A stretch of DNA of 6,090 nt from Spirochaetia bacterium (GCA_025997495.1 BNUR01000158.1:1-6090); one strand, 5' to 3'; counted from the stretch's first letter, positions 1 to 5,763 are shown. Notes: a model not told the origin generated them from the sequence alone. Made by a program: numbers and translations.

Positions 1-2
1 CT

Positions 3-65
3 GTTCATTGGGCCGTCAACTCCATGTTGGCCGCCCACCAAGCCAAGCTTCGTACCAAGGCTTAA
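3..65 (+). CDS. Possible 3' end of an unidentified gene, cut by the window edge
   Basis: One plus-strand frame is open from the first complete codon to a TAA at 63-65, reading 20 codons and ending HQAKLRTKA. I do not recognise the product. The stop falls directly before the first of two direct repeats that resemble an insertion-sequence end, so this could be the tail of a transposase or helper gene. That is inference from position only. Twenty open codons can occur by chance, and another frame is also open here up to 82-84. Confidence 0.2.
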   Translation, partial: VHWAVNSMLAAHQAKLRTKA

Positions 66-124
66 AGGTACATTTTTGAAATGAGGCACCCATAGCTGAA
101 AGGTACATTTCTAAATGAGGCACC
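64..124 (+). repeat. Two direct repeats of 26-27 bp, possible insertion-sequence end
   Basis: Unit 1 is at 64-90 and unit 2 at 99-124, starting 35 bp apart. Both begin AAAGGTACATTT and end AAATGAGGCACC, differing only by one base change and one indel in the middle. Tandem, same-orientation sites just inside an element end are known from IS21-family elements, where they bind the transposase, so a remnant IS end is plausible. No intact transposase gene is visible in the window to confirm this. The motif TGAGGCACC recurs inverted at 572-580. Confidence 0.5.
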
Positions 125-181
125 ACGTACAGCGCCTATAAAATAGCCGGTTCCCGTGCCGCAGATCTTTTATCAGACAGA

Positions 182-522
182 ATGAGGGTGATTATCCGGG
201 AATCCGGCCTGAATCAGAAGGAATTTGCCAAAAGCCTCAATGTTACGGATTTTATATTTCCAAACTGCTCCGGGATGAGTCCGGAATGTCCAATACGACC
301 GCCATGCTTATCGGGAAACTATACGGCTATTCAAGAAGCTGGATTATCCAGGGAGAGGGCCCCCAAAAAGGCGCCGGTTTAGAAACCAAGGAGTTATCAC
401 CCCTTCAAAAAAAGATACTTGCCGACATTGAGCACATGAACATTGCCGAATTAAAAGCCCTTTCCGCCTTTATCGAATCCCTGAAGGTATACCAAAAAGA
501 AATTACCGGTAAAGCGGAATAG
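182..522 (+). pseudogene. XRE-type helix-turn-helix regulator, frameshifted
   Basis: Two frames together spell one small HTH regulator of about 110 residues. The first, from ATG 182, reads MRVIIRESGLNQKEFAKSLNVTD, which is helices 1-2 of an XRE/Cro-C1-like domain. At the T run 250-253 the message must shift by -1 to continue as FYISKLLRDESGMSNTTAMLIGKLYGYS and on to a TAG at 520-522. The C-terminal part carries a charged helical tail (LSPLQKKILADIEHMNIAELKALSAFIESL). In the first frame translation runs into unrelated sequence and stops at 380-382. The 5' end is also suspect: there is no Shine-Dalgarno before 182, and residues like LLSDR precede the ATG in an open frame. I read it as a decayed gene with a one-base deletion. 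The 78-codon downstream ORF from ATG 286 lacks most of the DNA-binding domain. The same break occurs in the partial copy at 1504-1583. Confidence 0.75.
201..280 (+). repeat. Duplicated regulator segment, copy A
   Basis: These 80 bp recur at 1504-1583 in the same orientation with one difference (T at 244, A at 1547). They encode the helix-turn-helix core of the regulator. Copy A lies inside a nearly full-length pseudogene. Confidence 0.9.
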
Positions 523-581
523 CCCTAAACACCCCGGGAATATACCGAGGGGGAGTCCAAGGGGGTGCAAAGGTGCCTCAC

Positions 582-600
582 GTTATGTGCAATTAAAACC
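582..600 (+). repeat. Left arm of inverted repeat bracketing vapBC
   Basis: GTTATGTGCAATTAAAACC here matches the reverse complement of 1362-1380 at 17 of 19 positions without a gap; the two mismatches are adjacent in the middle. The arms enclose a 799 bp unit containing only vapBC and flanking hairpins. Such arms may mark the ends of a small mobile unit, but no recombinase gene is present and no target-site duplication is evident. Confidence 0.65.
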
Positions 601-617
601 GGTATGCCCGAGACATC

Positions 618-635
618 GGCCGCATCCATGCGGCC
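618..635. repeat. Perfect 8 bp inverted repeat (hairpin)
   Basis: GGCCGCAT at 618-625 and ATGCGGCC at 628-635 form a GC-rich hairpin, in practice a 7 bp stem with a TCCA loop. No T tract follows on either strand, so it is unlikely to be an intrinsic terminator. It sits just inside the left arm of the vapBC-flanking inverted repeat, upstream of the vapB promoter. Confidence 0.6.
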
Positions 636-671
636 AGAGGAAAAAATCGATTAAAATATGCTTAAAAACCA

Positions 672-701
672 TTGATAAGGCATACTGTTTTATGATATTA
701 T
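672..701 (+). promoter_or_regulatory. Candidate sigma-70-type promoter for vapBC
   Basis: A -35-like TTGATA (672-677) and a -10-like TATTAT (696-701) are separated by 18 bp. Transcription would start near 708, giving a leader of only about 12 nt that still contains the GGAGG at 709-713, which is six bases before the vapB ATG. A short palindrome ATTA-TGTG-TAAT (697-708) overlaps the -10 region and could be an operator. VapB-VapC complexes usually repress their own promoter, so that is a reasonable but untested inference. Confidence 0.5.
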
Positions 702-719
702 GTGTAATGGAGGATATTT

Positions 720-911
720 ATGAGAACTACCTTGGATTTACCTGACACATTAGTATCAGAGGCCATGGAAATAACCAATATTTCCACAAAAAAAGACGTT
801 GTTATGATGGCGTTGGAGAATTTAATCCGTGCGGAAAAGATTAAAGGCATTAAGAATTATGCCGGAAAAATCGATCTGGGGATTGATCTTGAGAAGATGA
901 GGAAAAGATGA
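720..911 (+). CDS. vapB: VapB-type antitoxin, ribbon-helix-helix
   Basis: This 63-residue protein is the antitoxin of a type II VapBC pair. The N-terminus MRTTLDLPDTLVSEAMEIT gives the short beta strand and first helix of the ribbon-helix-helix DNA-binding fold. STKKDVVMMALENLIRAEK is the second helix, and the tail KIDLGIDLEKMRKR is the segment that in this family wraps the toxin and blocks its active site. A strong GGAGG (709-713) sits six bases before the ATG. The stop overlaps the vapC start as ATGA, the usual coupling for toxin-antitoxin operons. As known for the family, VapB probably binds VapC directly and autorepresses the operon. The gene is far more AT-rich than the minus-strand operon, suggesting acquisition by transfer. 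Length and organisation are normal and it appears intact. Confidence 0.9.
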   Translation: MRTTLDLPDTLVSEAMEITNISTKKDVVMMALENLIRAEKIKGIKNYAGKIDLGIDLEKMRKR

Positions 912-1297
912 ATAATATATTAGTGGATTCATCGGCATGGATTGAATATTTCAAAACTCATAAAAACTATGCCTTTATTGATGATCTGATAGACAATAAT
1001 TCAATATGCACCAATGATTTAATATTGACAGAACTAGTGCCGTCAATTATTCATAAAAAGGAGAAACATTTAATACTATTACTTAATAGTATTGTAAAAT
1101 ATGATATTGAAATTGATTGGAACACATTACAGGATATTCAGGTAATGAATTATAAACATGGATACAATGATATAGGAATTACCGATTTGGTAATAGCACA
1201 AAATTGTTTACAGAACAATTTAACACTTGTGGCACGGGATAAACATTTTAATGAAATGGCACAATATTTACCATTGAAAATGTATGCATCAAAATAA
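908..1297 (+). CDS. vapC: VapC-type PIN-domain toxin ribonuclease
   Basis: This 129-residue protein is the toxin partner, a PIN-domain endoribonuclease; VapC toxins inhibit translation by cutting tRNA or rRNA. The acidic metal-binding residues can be placed: D7 in ILVDSSAWIEYF, E42 in LILTELV, D93 in IGITDLVIAQN and D111 in LTLVARDKHF. All four expected positions are filled, so it should be catalytically competent. The order and spacing fit a full-length PIN domain. GAGG at 899-902, inside the end of vapB, is five bases before the ATG, and ATGA overlap couples translation to vapB. Composition is very AT-rich: 14 of 60 bases are G or C at 1081-1140, against 36 of 60 at 2281-2340 in the ATPase gene. 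The RNA target cannot be read from sequence. Confidence 0.93.
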   Translation: MNNILVDSSAWIEYFKTHKNYAFIDDLIDNNSICTNDLILTELVPSIIHKKEKHLILLLNSIVKYDIEIDWNTLQDIQVMNYKHGYNDIGITDLVIAQNCLQNNLTLVARDKHFNEMAQYLPLKMYASK

Positions 1298-1327
1298 ATA
1301 AAAAAAGACCGCCCACCGTCCATCTCC

Positions 1328-1346
1328 CCCGCGCAAGCGGGTTCTT
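1328..1346 (+). terminator. Possible terminator hairpin after vapC
   Basis: CCCGC (1328-1332) and GCGGG (1337-1341) form a 5 bp GC stem closed by a GCAA loop, a stable GNRA tetraloop, followed by TTCTT. It lies 31 bp after the vapC stop. The T tract is short and interrupted, so termination efficiency is uncertain. An 8 bp palindrome CGCTAGCG follows at 1349-1356. Confidence 0.4.
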
Positions 1347-1361
1347 GGCGCTAGCGTAGCA

Positions 1362-1380
1362 GGTTTTAACGGCACATAAC
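1362..1380 (-). repeat. Right arm of inverted repeat bracketing vapBC
   Basis: GGTTTTAACGGCACATAAC is the reverse complement of 582-600 with two mismatches. It ends exactly where the IS-like sequence starting at 1381 begins, so the vapBC unit and that sequence share a boundary. Confidence 0.65.
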
Positions 1381-1405
1381 GAGGCTGTCGGAAAAGTCAT
1401 TTTGC
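1381..1405 (+). mobile_element. Sequence resembling an insertion-sequence terminus
   Basis: GAGGCTGTCGGAAAAGTC at 1381-1398 resembles the GAGGCTGTC-N-AAAA type of terminal inverted repeat that I recall from several IS families (for example IS1182-like and related elements). No transposase follows; within about 100 bp the sequence becomes the second regulator fragment. At most this is a solo end left by an excised or deleted element. The family is not certain. Confidence 0.3.
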
Positions 1406-1503
1406 ATAAAAAATATGTCTCTAAATGAGTTGCGTAATCCGGTCAATTCAGCCCAGCAAATCCGGAAACATCCGGGCAGCATTCCGGCGGTATCCGGCCG
1501 GGT

Positions 1504-1583
1504 AATCCGGCCTGAATCAGAAGGAATTTGCCAAAAGCCTCAATGTAACGGATTTTATATTTCCAAACTGCTCCGGGATGAGT
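1504..1583 (+). pseudogene. XRE-type regulator fragment, copy B
   Basis: This 80 bp segment is 79/80 identical to 201-280 and encodes SGLNQKEFAKSLNVTD, then after a frame change YISKLLRDE. The frame change is at the T run 1553-1556, the same place as in copy A. A stop codon (TAA, 1502-1504) precedes the homologous frame, and the sequence diverges soon after 1583, so only the DNA-binding core is left. It lies directly beyond the vapBC unit, so the two copies flank vapBC as direct repeats with 1,303 bp between equivalent bases. It may have arisen by duplication during insertion, or be a remnant of a second regulator gene. Confidence 0.75.
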
Positions 1584-1614
1584 ACCGGAGCGGATTATCC
1601 GGAATTTCAACAAA

Positions 1615-1740
1615 ATGGACGATCTTTTACAGGATTATGTGATGAAATACCTGGATTGGCTGGTGGAATACTACGAAAATCAGCCTGATCCGCCGAAAAA
1701 GGGTGGGAAGCAAACCGGCTTAGCGACAGTCTTCGCCTAA
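1615..1740 (+). CDS. Possible 41-residue protein or regulator C-terminal remnant
   Basis: The ORF begins MDDLLQDYVMKYLDWLVEYYENQ, a credible amphipathic helix, and continues with a proline- and lysine-rich tail ending TGLATVFA. No Shine-Dalgarno precedes ATG 1615. The same frame is open back to a stop at 1579-1581, within regulator copy B. Position suggests it may be the C-terminal helix of the regulator whose HTH core is copy B, now out of frame. That is inference; I do not recognise the protein. Its TAA (1738-1740) overlaps the ATPase TAG on the other strand, so the two genes converge with a 4 bp overlap. Confidence 0.3.
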   Translation: MDDLLQDYVMKYLDWLVEYYENQPDPPKKGGKQTGLATVFA

Positions 1741-3203
1741 CCCTCCCAGGGAAACCCCGCGCCGCCTGCGACCCAGTCCACATATTGCACCGCCGTCCGG
1801 GGCGAGCGGCCGTTGAACCACCGTTCCCAGCGGAGGGCGTTGTCACGGAAGCGCAGTATTTCTGCTTCCCCGGTTCCCAGGATTCCCCGCTGCTGCCCGA
1901 TGAAGGTGGCGATTTGCAGGTATTCCTCCTGGCTCGGGGCGGTATAGACCACGGTAATCCCGAAGCGATCCGCCAGGGAGAACTGTTCCTGCATGGTGTC
2001 GAAGGCCCGGATGTCTCCGGTATCGGCGGCCTCGGCGGAACTGGGCCGGTCGGAAAGGCGTTCCTTTACCAGGTGGCGGCGGTTGCTGGTGGCATAGACC
2101 ACCACATTATCCGGACGGGATTCGACGCACCCTTCCAGCAGGGCCTTGAGGCCGGTGAAGGAGTCATCGGTACTTTCAAAGGACAGGTCATCGATAAAGA
2201 TGATGAAACGCAGGGAACGGGAGGCGAGGGTGTCCAGGATGGCCGGAAGTTCAGGAAGGTTTCCTTTCCGCACTTCGATGAGCCGCAGTCCCCGGCGGGC
2301 ATATTCATTGCAAACCGCCTTGACCGTAGCGGATTTTCCTGTTCCCCGATCCCCGTAGAGAAGCAGATTGTTTGCGGCCCTCCCCTCAAGAAACCGGAGG
2401 GTATTGGCCGTCACCATGGAACGCTGATCCTCGTAGCCGGAAAGATCCGCCAAGCTTATGGGGTCGGGGTTGAGCACCGGCCGGAGTGCCGCGGCTGGAA
2501 TCGCGGTGACTGAAGCTGCCCAGGAGAAAACACTATACAACCCTAATTCCCCCGCTCCGCGGCTGCGGATATAGGCGGCCAGCTTAGGCAGGGAATTACC
2601 CCAGTCGGCGTCTTTCGGGAAAAGATCCGCAGGGATACTGCTCAAGGCGCTGCCGGTACTGCCCATCAGCCGGGCCGCATCCTTAATGTGGGAGGCATTC
2701 TCCCCCAAACCGGCTTTTTCGAGCAGACCCGCCAGGTGGATCCCCAGGCCGGATAAGTCGATGGCCGCTATCCGCCCAAGCCGGGAGAGATCGCTTTTCG
2801 CCAGGGTGTAGAGTGTTGAGGAAAGCTGATCCGGATCCATCGCATCCCAGATTTCCAGGCGCCGGGTAAAAGGATTATCATCGGTAATGGTTAGAAAATA
2901 AATCTGTGAGTAGAAGGAACCGGTTTGATTCCGTAGAGTGGACTTCATCGCAAGTGGCCGCATTAGAATTTCCATAAAATCTGCCCAGTCCCGGATTAAA
3001 CCCAGGACGGCGGCTTCCGGGGGGGAACCGTCAGACCGGAGGTCTGCACCCAAAGGCCCATCGGCGGAGGATACACGGGAAAGGCCTTCCAGCATGGCAT
3101 CCAGGGAGTGAACCAGCGGGTGTTTTTTGAGGGCAGAAAATATCGAAAGGCCGGCGATGTCCGCCCTGGTTTTCAGAATGTCATTACTAATGTTCATACC
3201 CAC
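1737..3203 (-). CDS. DUF815-family AAA+ ATPase
   Basis: This 488-residue protein is a P-loop ATPase of the DUF815 type, whose cellular role is not established. The AAA+ module fills the C-terminal half: Walker A GDRGTGKS (284-291), Walker B FIIFIDD (333-339) followed by the family signature DLSFE, sensor-1 segment YATSNRRHL (370-378), a DRFG segment near 412-415 where an arginine finger would lie, and a sensor-2-like GRSPRTA (465-471). The first 250 residues have no motif I can name and look largely helical; there is no signal peptide or membrane segment, so it should be cytosolic. The longest frame starts at GTG 3203, 9 nt after the jag stop. ATG 3197 (two residues shorter, 15 nt after jag) is equally possible. 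Neither has a strong Shine-Dalgarno, so translation may depend on coupling to jag. No clear terminator follows the gene. Confidence 0.85.
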   Translation of the reverse strand: MGMNISNDILKTRADIAGLSIFSALKKHPLVHSLDAMLEGLSRVSSADGPLGADLRSDGSPPEAAVLGLIRDWADFMEILMRPLAMKSTLRNQTGSFYSQIYFLTITDDNPFTRRLEIWDAMDPDQLSSTLYTLAKSDLSRLGRIAAIDLSGLGIHLAGLLEKAGLGENASHIKDAARLMGSTGSALSSIPADLFPKDADWGNSLPKLAAYIRSRGAGELGLYSVFSWAASVTAIPAAALRPVLNPDPISLADLSGYEDQRSMVTANTLRFLEGRAANNLLLYGDRGTGKSATVKAVCNEYARRGLRLIEVRKGNLPELPAILDTLASRSLRFIIFIDDLSFESTDDSFTGLKALLEGCVESRPDNVVVYATSNRRHLVKERLSDRPSSAEAADTGDIRAFDTMQEQFSLADRFGITVVYTAPSQEEYLQIATFIGQQRGILGTGEAEILRFRDNALRWERWFNGRSPRTAVQYVDWVAGGAGFPWEG

Positions 3204-3212
3204 ACTGATGTA

Positions 3213-3938
3213 TTAATGGCGTATGCTGTTACCACCACGATAATACACCCGTACCTGCTTATACAGTCCTTCCCCCTCGCTCTTGGTTTCCACATCGGCA
3301 ATGTCGTTCAGGGTGGTGTGGATAAGCCGGCGGTCAAAGGGATTCATGGGTTCCAGCAAAATTGAGCCGCGGCTGTCCCGAACCCGGTCAGCTACGGTAT
3401 AAGCCAGGCGAACCAGGGATTCCTCACGGCGGATGCGGTAGTTTTCACTGTCCAGAATGACCCGCATATCCTCCCGGCCCTGCCGCCCGGCGTAAATATT
3501 CGCCAAAAGCTGGAGGGCATCCAGGTTCTTGCCCTTTTTCCCGATAAGGATAGAGGAATAGTCCGAATCGATCTTAAAACCAATCTTCCGATCCTCCCTG
3601 AACAGTACCGATACCTTGCCATCGTAGCCCATCCGCTCAATAAGCCCTTCCACAAAATCAATCAGCTTTTGTTCAAACTCATTCTGTGATTCTGGATTCC
3701 CGAAAGCCGCCGTTTCCCTGGAGTGACTGTTTCCCGGTTCATCCTCCCTGGGTCGGGAAGGATTCAAAGATACCGGCTTATCCGTATGAACCTGGATCTT
3801 TACGAAGCCCTTTTTAAATAAACCTGAACGCTGGGTTTCAAGGATTTCTACATCGAAACCGTCTTTTTCAAGCCCCAGCTCTTCCGCCGCCCGGTCAATG
3901 GCTTCTTTTTCGGTACGGCCTTCAAATTCATATATCAT
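3213..3938 (-). CDS. jag: Jag/KhpB RNA-binding protein (Jag_N, KH, R3H)
   Basis: This 241-residue protein belongs to the Jag (SpoIIIJ-associated, KhpB) family of cytosolic RNA-binding proteins, often encoded next to yidC. Three parts are visible: a Jag_N domain at about 1-51 (YEFEGRTEKEAIDRAAEELG), a polar low-complexity linker at about 52-85, a KH domain with the GKKG loop at 133-136 (ILIGKKGKNLDALQLL), and a C-terminal R3H domain with the R-x3-H signature at R203/H207 in PMNPFDRRLIH, followed by the family's SEGEGLYKQVRV. Length is ordinary and no key residue is missing. The ATG at 3938 is 5 nt after the yidC stop, with its ribosome binding site AGGAG inside the last yidC codons, so translation is probably coupled. 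In other bacteria KhpB acts with KhpA in RNA binding and affects cell-envelope processes; the target in spirochaetes is unknown. Confidence 0.93.
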   Translation of the reverse strand: MIYEFEGRTEKEAIDRAAEELGLEKDGFDVEILETQRSGLFKKGFVKIQVHTDKPVSLNPSRPREDEPGNSHSRETAAFGNPESQNEFEQKLIDFVEGLIERMGYDGKVSVLFREDRKIGFKIDSDYSSILIGKKGKNLDALQLLANIYAGRQGREDMRVILDSENYRIRREESLVRLAYTVADRVRDSRGSILLEPMNPFDRRLIHTTLNDIADVETKSEGEGLYKQVRVYYRGGNSIRH

Positions 3939-3943
3939 AAATT

Positions 3944-5752
3944 TTATCTCCTCTTTCTCTTTTTAGGCGGCACAATCACCTTTGCCGGTTCGGGAGCTGC
4001 CGCAAGCATCCCCTTTTTCTTGGCAATATACTTATTAATGGTCAATTGTTGAATCATGGTGAGTACATTGGACATGATCCAGTACACCAGCAGGCCCGAC
4101 GGCACATCATAGAGGATGAAGAAGAACATGATGGGCATGATATAGAGCATCATCTTCATTTGGGCATTGCCCTGCTGATCCGGGGTCTGGGTCACCTTGC
4201 CGTAGAGCAGTTGGGATCCCACGTAAATAAAGGGGAGGGCACGGAGAGCGCTCCAGCCAAGGAGGGGGACGCGGAACGGCGCGAAGCTCCAAACCGATTC
4301 GGGGAGGGACAGATCCGGTATCCAGCCGGGGATGAACAGGGCGCCCCGGAGATCAAAATGGGTATTAAAGAGATTGTACATGGCGAAGAAGATAGGCATC
4401 TGGATGAGCATGGGCAGACAGCCCGAAAGGGGATTGTACCCTTCCTTTTTGTAGAACGCTCCCATTTCGGCATTCATCTTCTGGGGATTGTCCTTGTACT
4501 TTTCCTGGATTTCCTTGATCTTCGGTGATAGGGTCTGCATCCGCAGGGTCGCCTCGGAGCCTTTTTTGGTCAAAGGGAACATGATCACCTTGACCAGGAG
4601 GGTCAGGAGGATAATCGCCACGCCGTAATTGGGGACAATTTTATAGAAGATCATGAGCAGCCATTTTAACAGGGTTTCCAGGGGGCCCAGGAAACCCGAG
4701 GTATTGGAAACCTTGATGAGCTGCAAATCCCGGAGTTTAAAGCTGTTAGCCGCCGTATCGTAGACCCCCAGGGCCTTCTGGCTCTTTGGCCCCATGTAGA
4801 AGCGGTACACATCACTGGTCTGGGAACCGCCCGTCTGAAAGCCGGTTACCGCAGGCCGCACCAGGTAGAGCCGGGATGCGTCACTAAGGCCTCGCTCGGC
4901 CTTGGTGGAGAACACCATTTCCGCCTGGCTCGCAAGGGGTATGGCGATGAAGGTGAAGTACTTGCCCGCCACCGCGCCCCAGGTATAGCCCGGAGGGATG
5001 GTTATACCGCCGTTTTTACTTACCTTAGCCTGATCCCCTTCGTTTTTGAATTTGCCGTTGGTAAAGGTGTAGTAGCGGCGGTATTCGTAGCGTTGGTCCA
5101 ATTTCTCGAAGCGCGGGCCAAACTGGGGGCCTGATCCCAGGGTATAGGCTATCGGGCCGCCGTCCAGGGTAACCGTCATCTCAAACATATACTCATCGGG
5201 CCTGAAATCGTAGCGTTTGGTCAGCTTAATTCGGCCTTCACTCCCGGAAACGGCGAAATCCCGTGAAAACTCTACTATATAATCGGAAACCCGCTTTACG
5301 TTGAAGTAGGCGCTAATGGGCTGGGCCATGGGATCCCCCAGGGCAATGGTAAACGCATGGGACTCGGTAGCGCCGGGAAGTACCATCTCCACAAAGTCAT
5401 CCCGGTCCTTGTGTTCCCGCAGTTTGTAGGAAACAATGTCCCCCCCGGCATTGGTCAGCACCACCATTGCAAGGCCGGTATCAATGTTGACCCGCTGTTC
5501 CGTACCGGGACCTGCATCAAGGAGGGCGCTTTCTCCTGAGGTATCAGCGGCAGAGATGGTTTCAGGGATTACCGGCTGAGGGGCCACGGTAGGTTCGCCG
5601 GTGATCACCGAAGGCGCCGCCGGCGCGGGCTGTTCCGTTACCGTAGTGGCAGGATTCGGCGGTTGGGGAGGAAAAAACACCCCCTGGATAAGGTAGAACA
5701 CCGATATCACCACAATTGAAAGCACTACCGCAAGTAATGTTCGTTTTTCCAT
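3944..5752 (-). CDS. yidC: Membrane protein insertase YidC
   Basis: YidC/Oxa1/Alb3 insertase of 602 residues, which inserts and folds inner-membrane proteins alone or with SecYEG. The layout is the Gram-negative type: an N-terminal membrane segment at about 5-27, a proline/alanine-rich linker (about 28-70), a large periplasmic beta-rich P1 domain (about 85-340), then the conserved insertase core. Core landmarks are an amphipathic stretch near 355-372, a membrane segment near 376-394, the cytoplasmic loop (LSPKIKEIQEKYKDNPQKMNAEM), NPLSGCLPMLIQMPIFFAMY (440-459), a segment near 501-518 and the final pair within 535-570 (IMPIMFFFILYDVPSGLLVYW). The groove position that is Arg in E. coli YidC is K388 here (LLVKVIMFPL), keeping the positive charge. 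The C-terminus is strongly basic (KKRKRR), which in some YidC proteins helps ribosome contact. ATG 5752 has GGAG five bases upstream (5758-5761), a clear start. Confidence 0.97.
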   Translation of the reverse strand: MEKRTLLAVVLSIVVISVFYLIQGVFFPPQPPNPATTVTEQPAPAAPSVITGEPTVAPQPVIPETISAADTSGESALLDAGPGTEQRVNIDTGLAMVVLTNAGGDIVSYKLREHKDRDDFVEMVLPGATESHAFTIALGDPMAQPISAYFNVKRVSDYIVEFSRDFAVSGSEGRIKLTKRYDFRPDEYMFEMTVTLDGGPIAYTLGSGPQFGPRFEKLDQRYEYRRYYTFTNGKFKNEGDQAKVSKNGGITIPPGYTWGAVAGKYFTFIAIPLASQAEMVFSTKAERGLSDASRLYLVRPAVTGFQTGGSQTSDVYRFYMGPKSQKALGVYDTAANSFKLRDLQLIKVSNTSGFLGPLETLLKWLLMIFYKIVPNYGVAIILLTLLVKVIMFPLTKKGSEATLRMQTLSPKIKEIQEKYKDNPQKMNAEMGAFYKKEGYNPLSGCLPMLIQMPIFFAMYNLFNTHFDLRGALFIPGWIPDLSLPESVWSFAPFRVPLLGWSALRALPFIYVGSQLLYGKVTQTPDQQGNAQMKMMLYIMPIMFFFILYDVPSGLLVYWIMSNVLTMIQQLTINKYIAKKKGMLAAAPEPAKVIVPPKKRKRR

Positions 5753-5763
5753 GTAAACTCCAA

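Larger units (their letters stand above)
523..671. other. Intergenic tract between regulator remnant and vapBC promoter
   Basis: No gene is supported here. It holds a weak inverted pair CACCCC (530-535) / GGGGTG (562-567), which could form a stem after the regulator but has no T tract. It also holds the inverted TGAGGCACC motif at 572-580, the left arm of the inverted repeat around vapBC (582-600) and a strong hairpin at 618-635. From about 640 the base composition becomes AT-rich and stays so through vapC. Confidence 0.5.
1298..1614. other. Gene-free accessory tract between vapC and the 41-codon ORF
   Basis: This stretch carries no gene I can support. In order it holds the hairpin at 1328-1341, the CGCTAGCG palindrome, the right arm of the vapBC inverted repeat, an IS-like terminus at 1381, a cluster of ATCCGG/TTCCGG hexamers at 1437-1510, and regulator copy B. 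A 75-codon open frame at 1415-1642 reads the regulator fragment mostly in a non-native frame and is not a credible gene. Confidence 0.5.

Noticed and set aside
242..262. Programmed -1 frameshift joining the two regulator frames.
   Set aside because: GAT TTT A is not a canonical slippery heptamer: the P-site GAT cannot re-pair after slipping. The broken 5' end also favours a pseudogene.
1298..1320. Minus-strand T7 tract (1300-1306) as terminator for the ATPase operon.
   Set aside because: It is about 430 bp past the ATPase stop, and the preceding minus-strand sequence forms at best a 3 bp stem.
575..1385. Integron gene cassette: GTTATGT before vapB and ACATAAC after vapC, with GCCTC/GAGGC outside, look like attC half-sites.
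   Set aside because: The matching second halves of each attC are missing on both sides. GTTATGT does not fit GTTRRRY, and the inverted repeat runs 12 bp inward past the core, which attC sites do not explain.
1415..1642. 75-codon open frame over regulator copy B.
   Set aside because: It reads the duplicated segment mostly in a non-native frame, has no ribosome binding site and makes no recognisable product.
1785..2513. 242-codon plus-strand open frame.
   Set aside because: It lies wholly inside the ATPase gene on the other strand, is glycine- and proline-rich, and shows no family motif; a compositional shadow.
4046..4528. 160-codon plus-strand open frame.
   Set aside because: Antisense to the most conserved part of yidC; its histidine- and glutamate-rich product is a mirror of YidC codons.
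4564..4620. Lys instead of Arg at the YidC groove position (K388) as a possible defect.
   Set aside because: A positive charge is kept, and I recall Lys at this position in other YidC groups, so it is probably normal variation.
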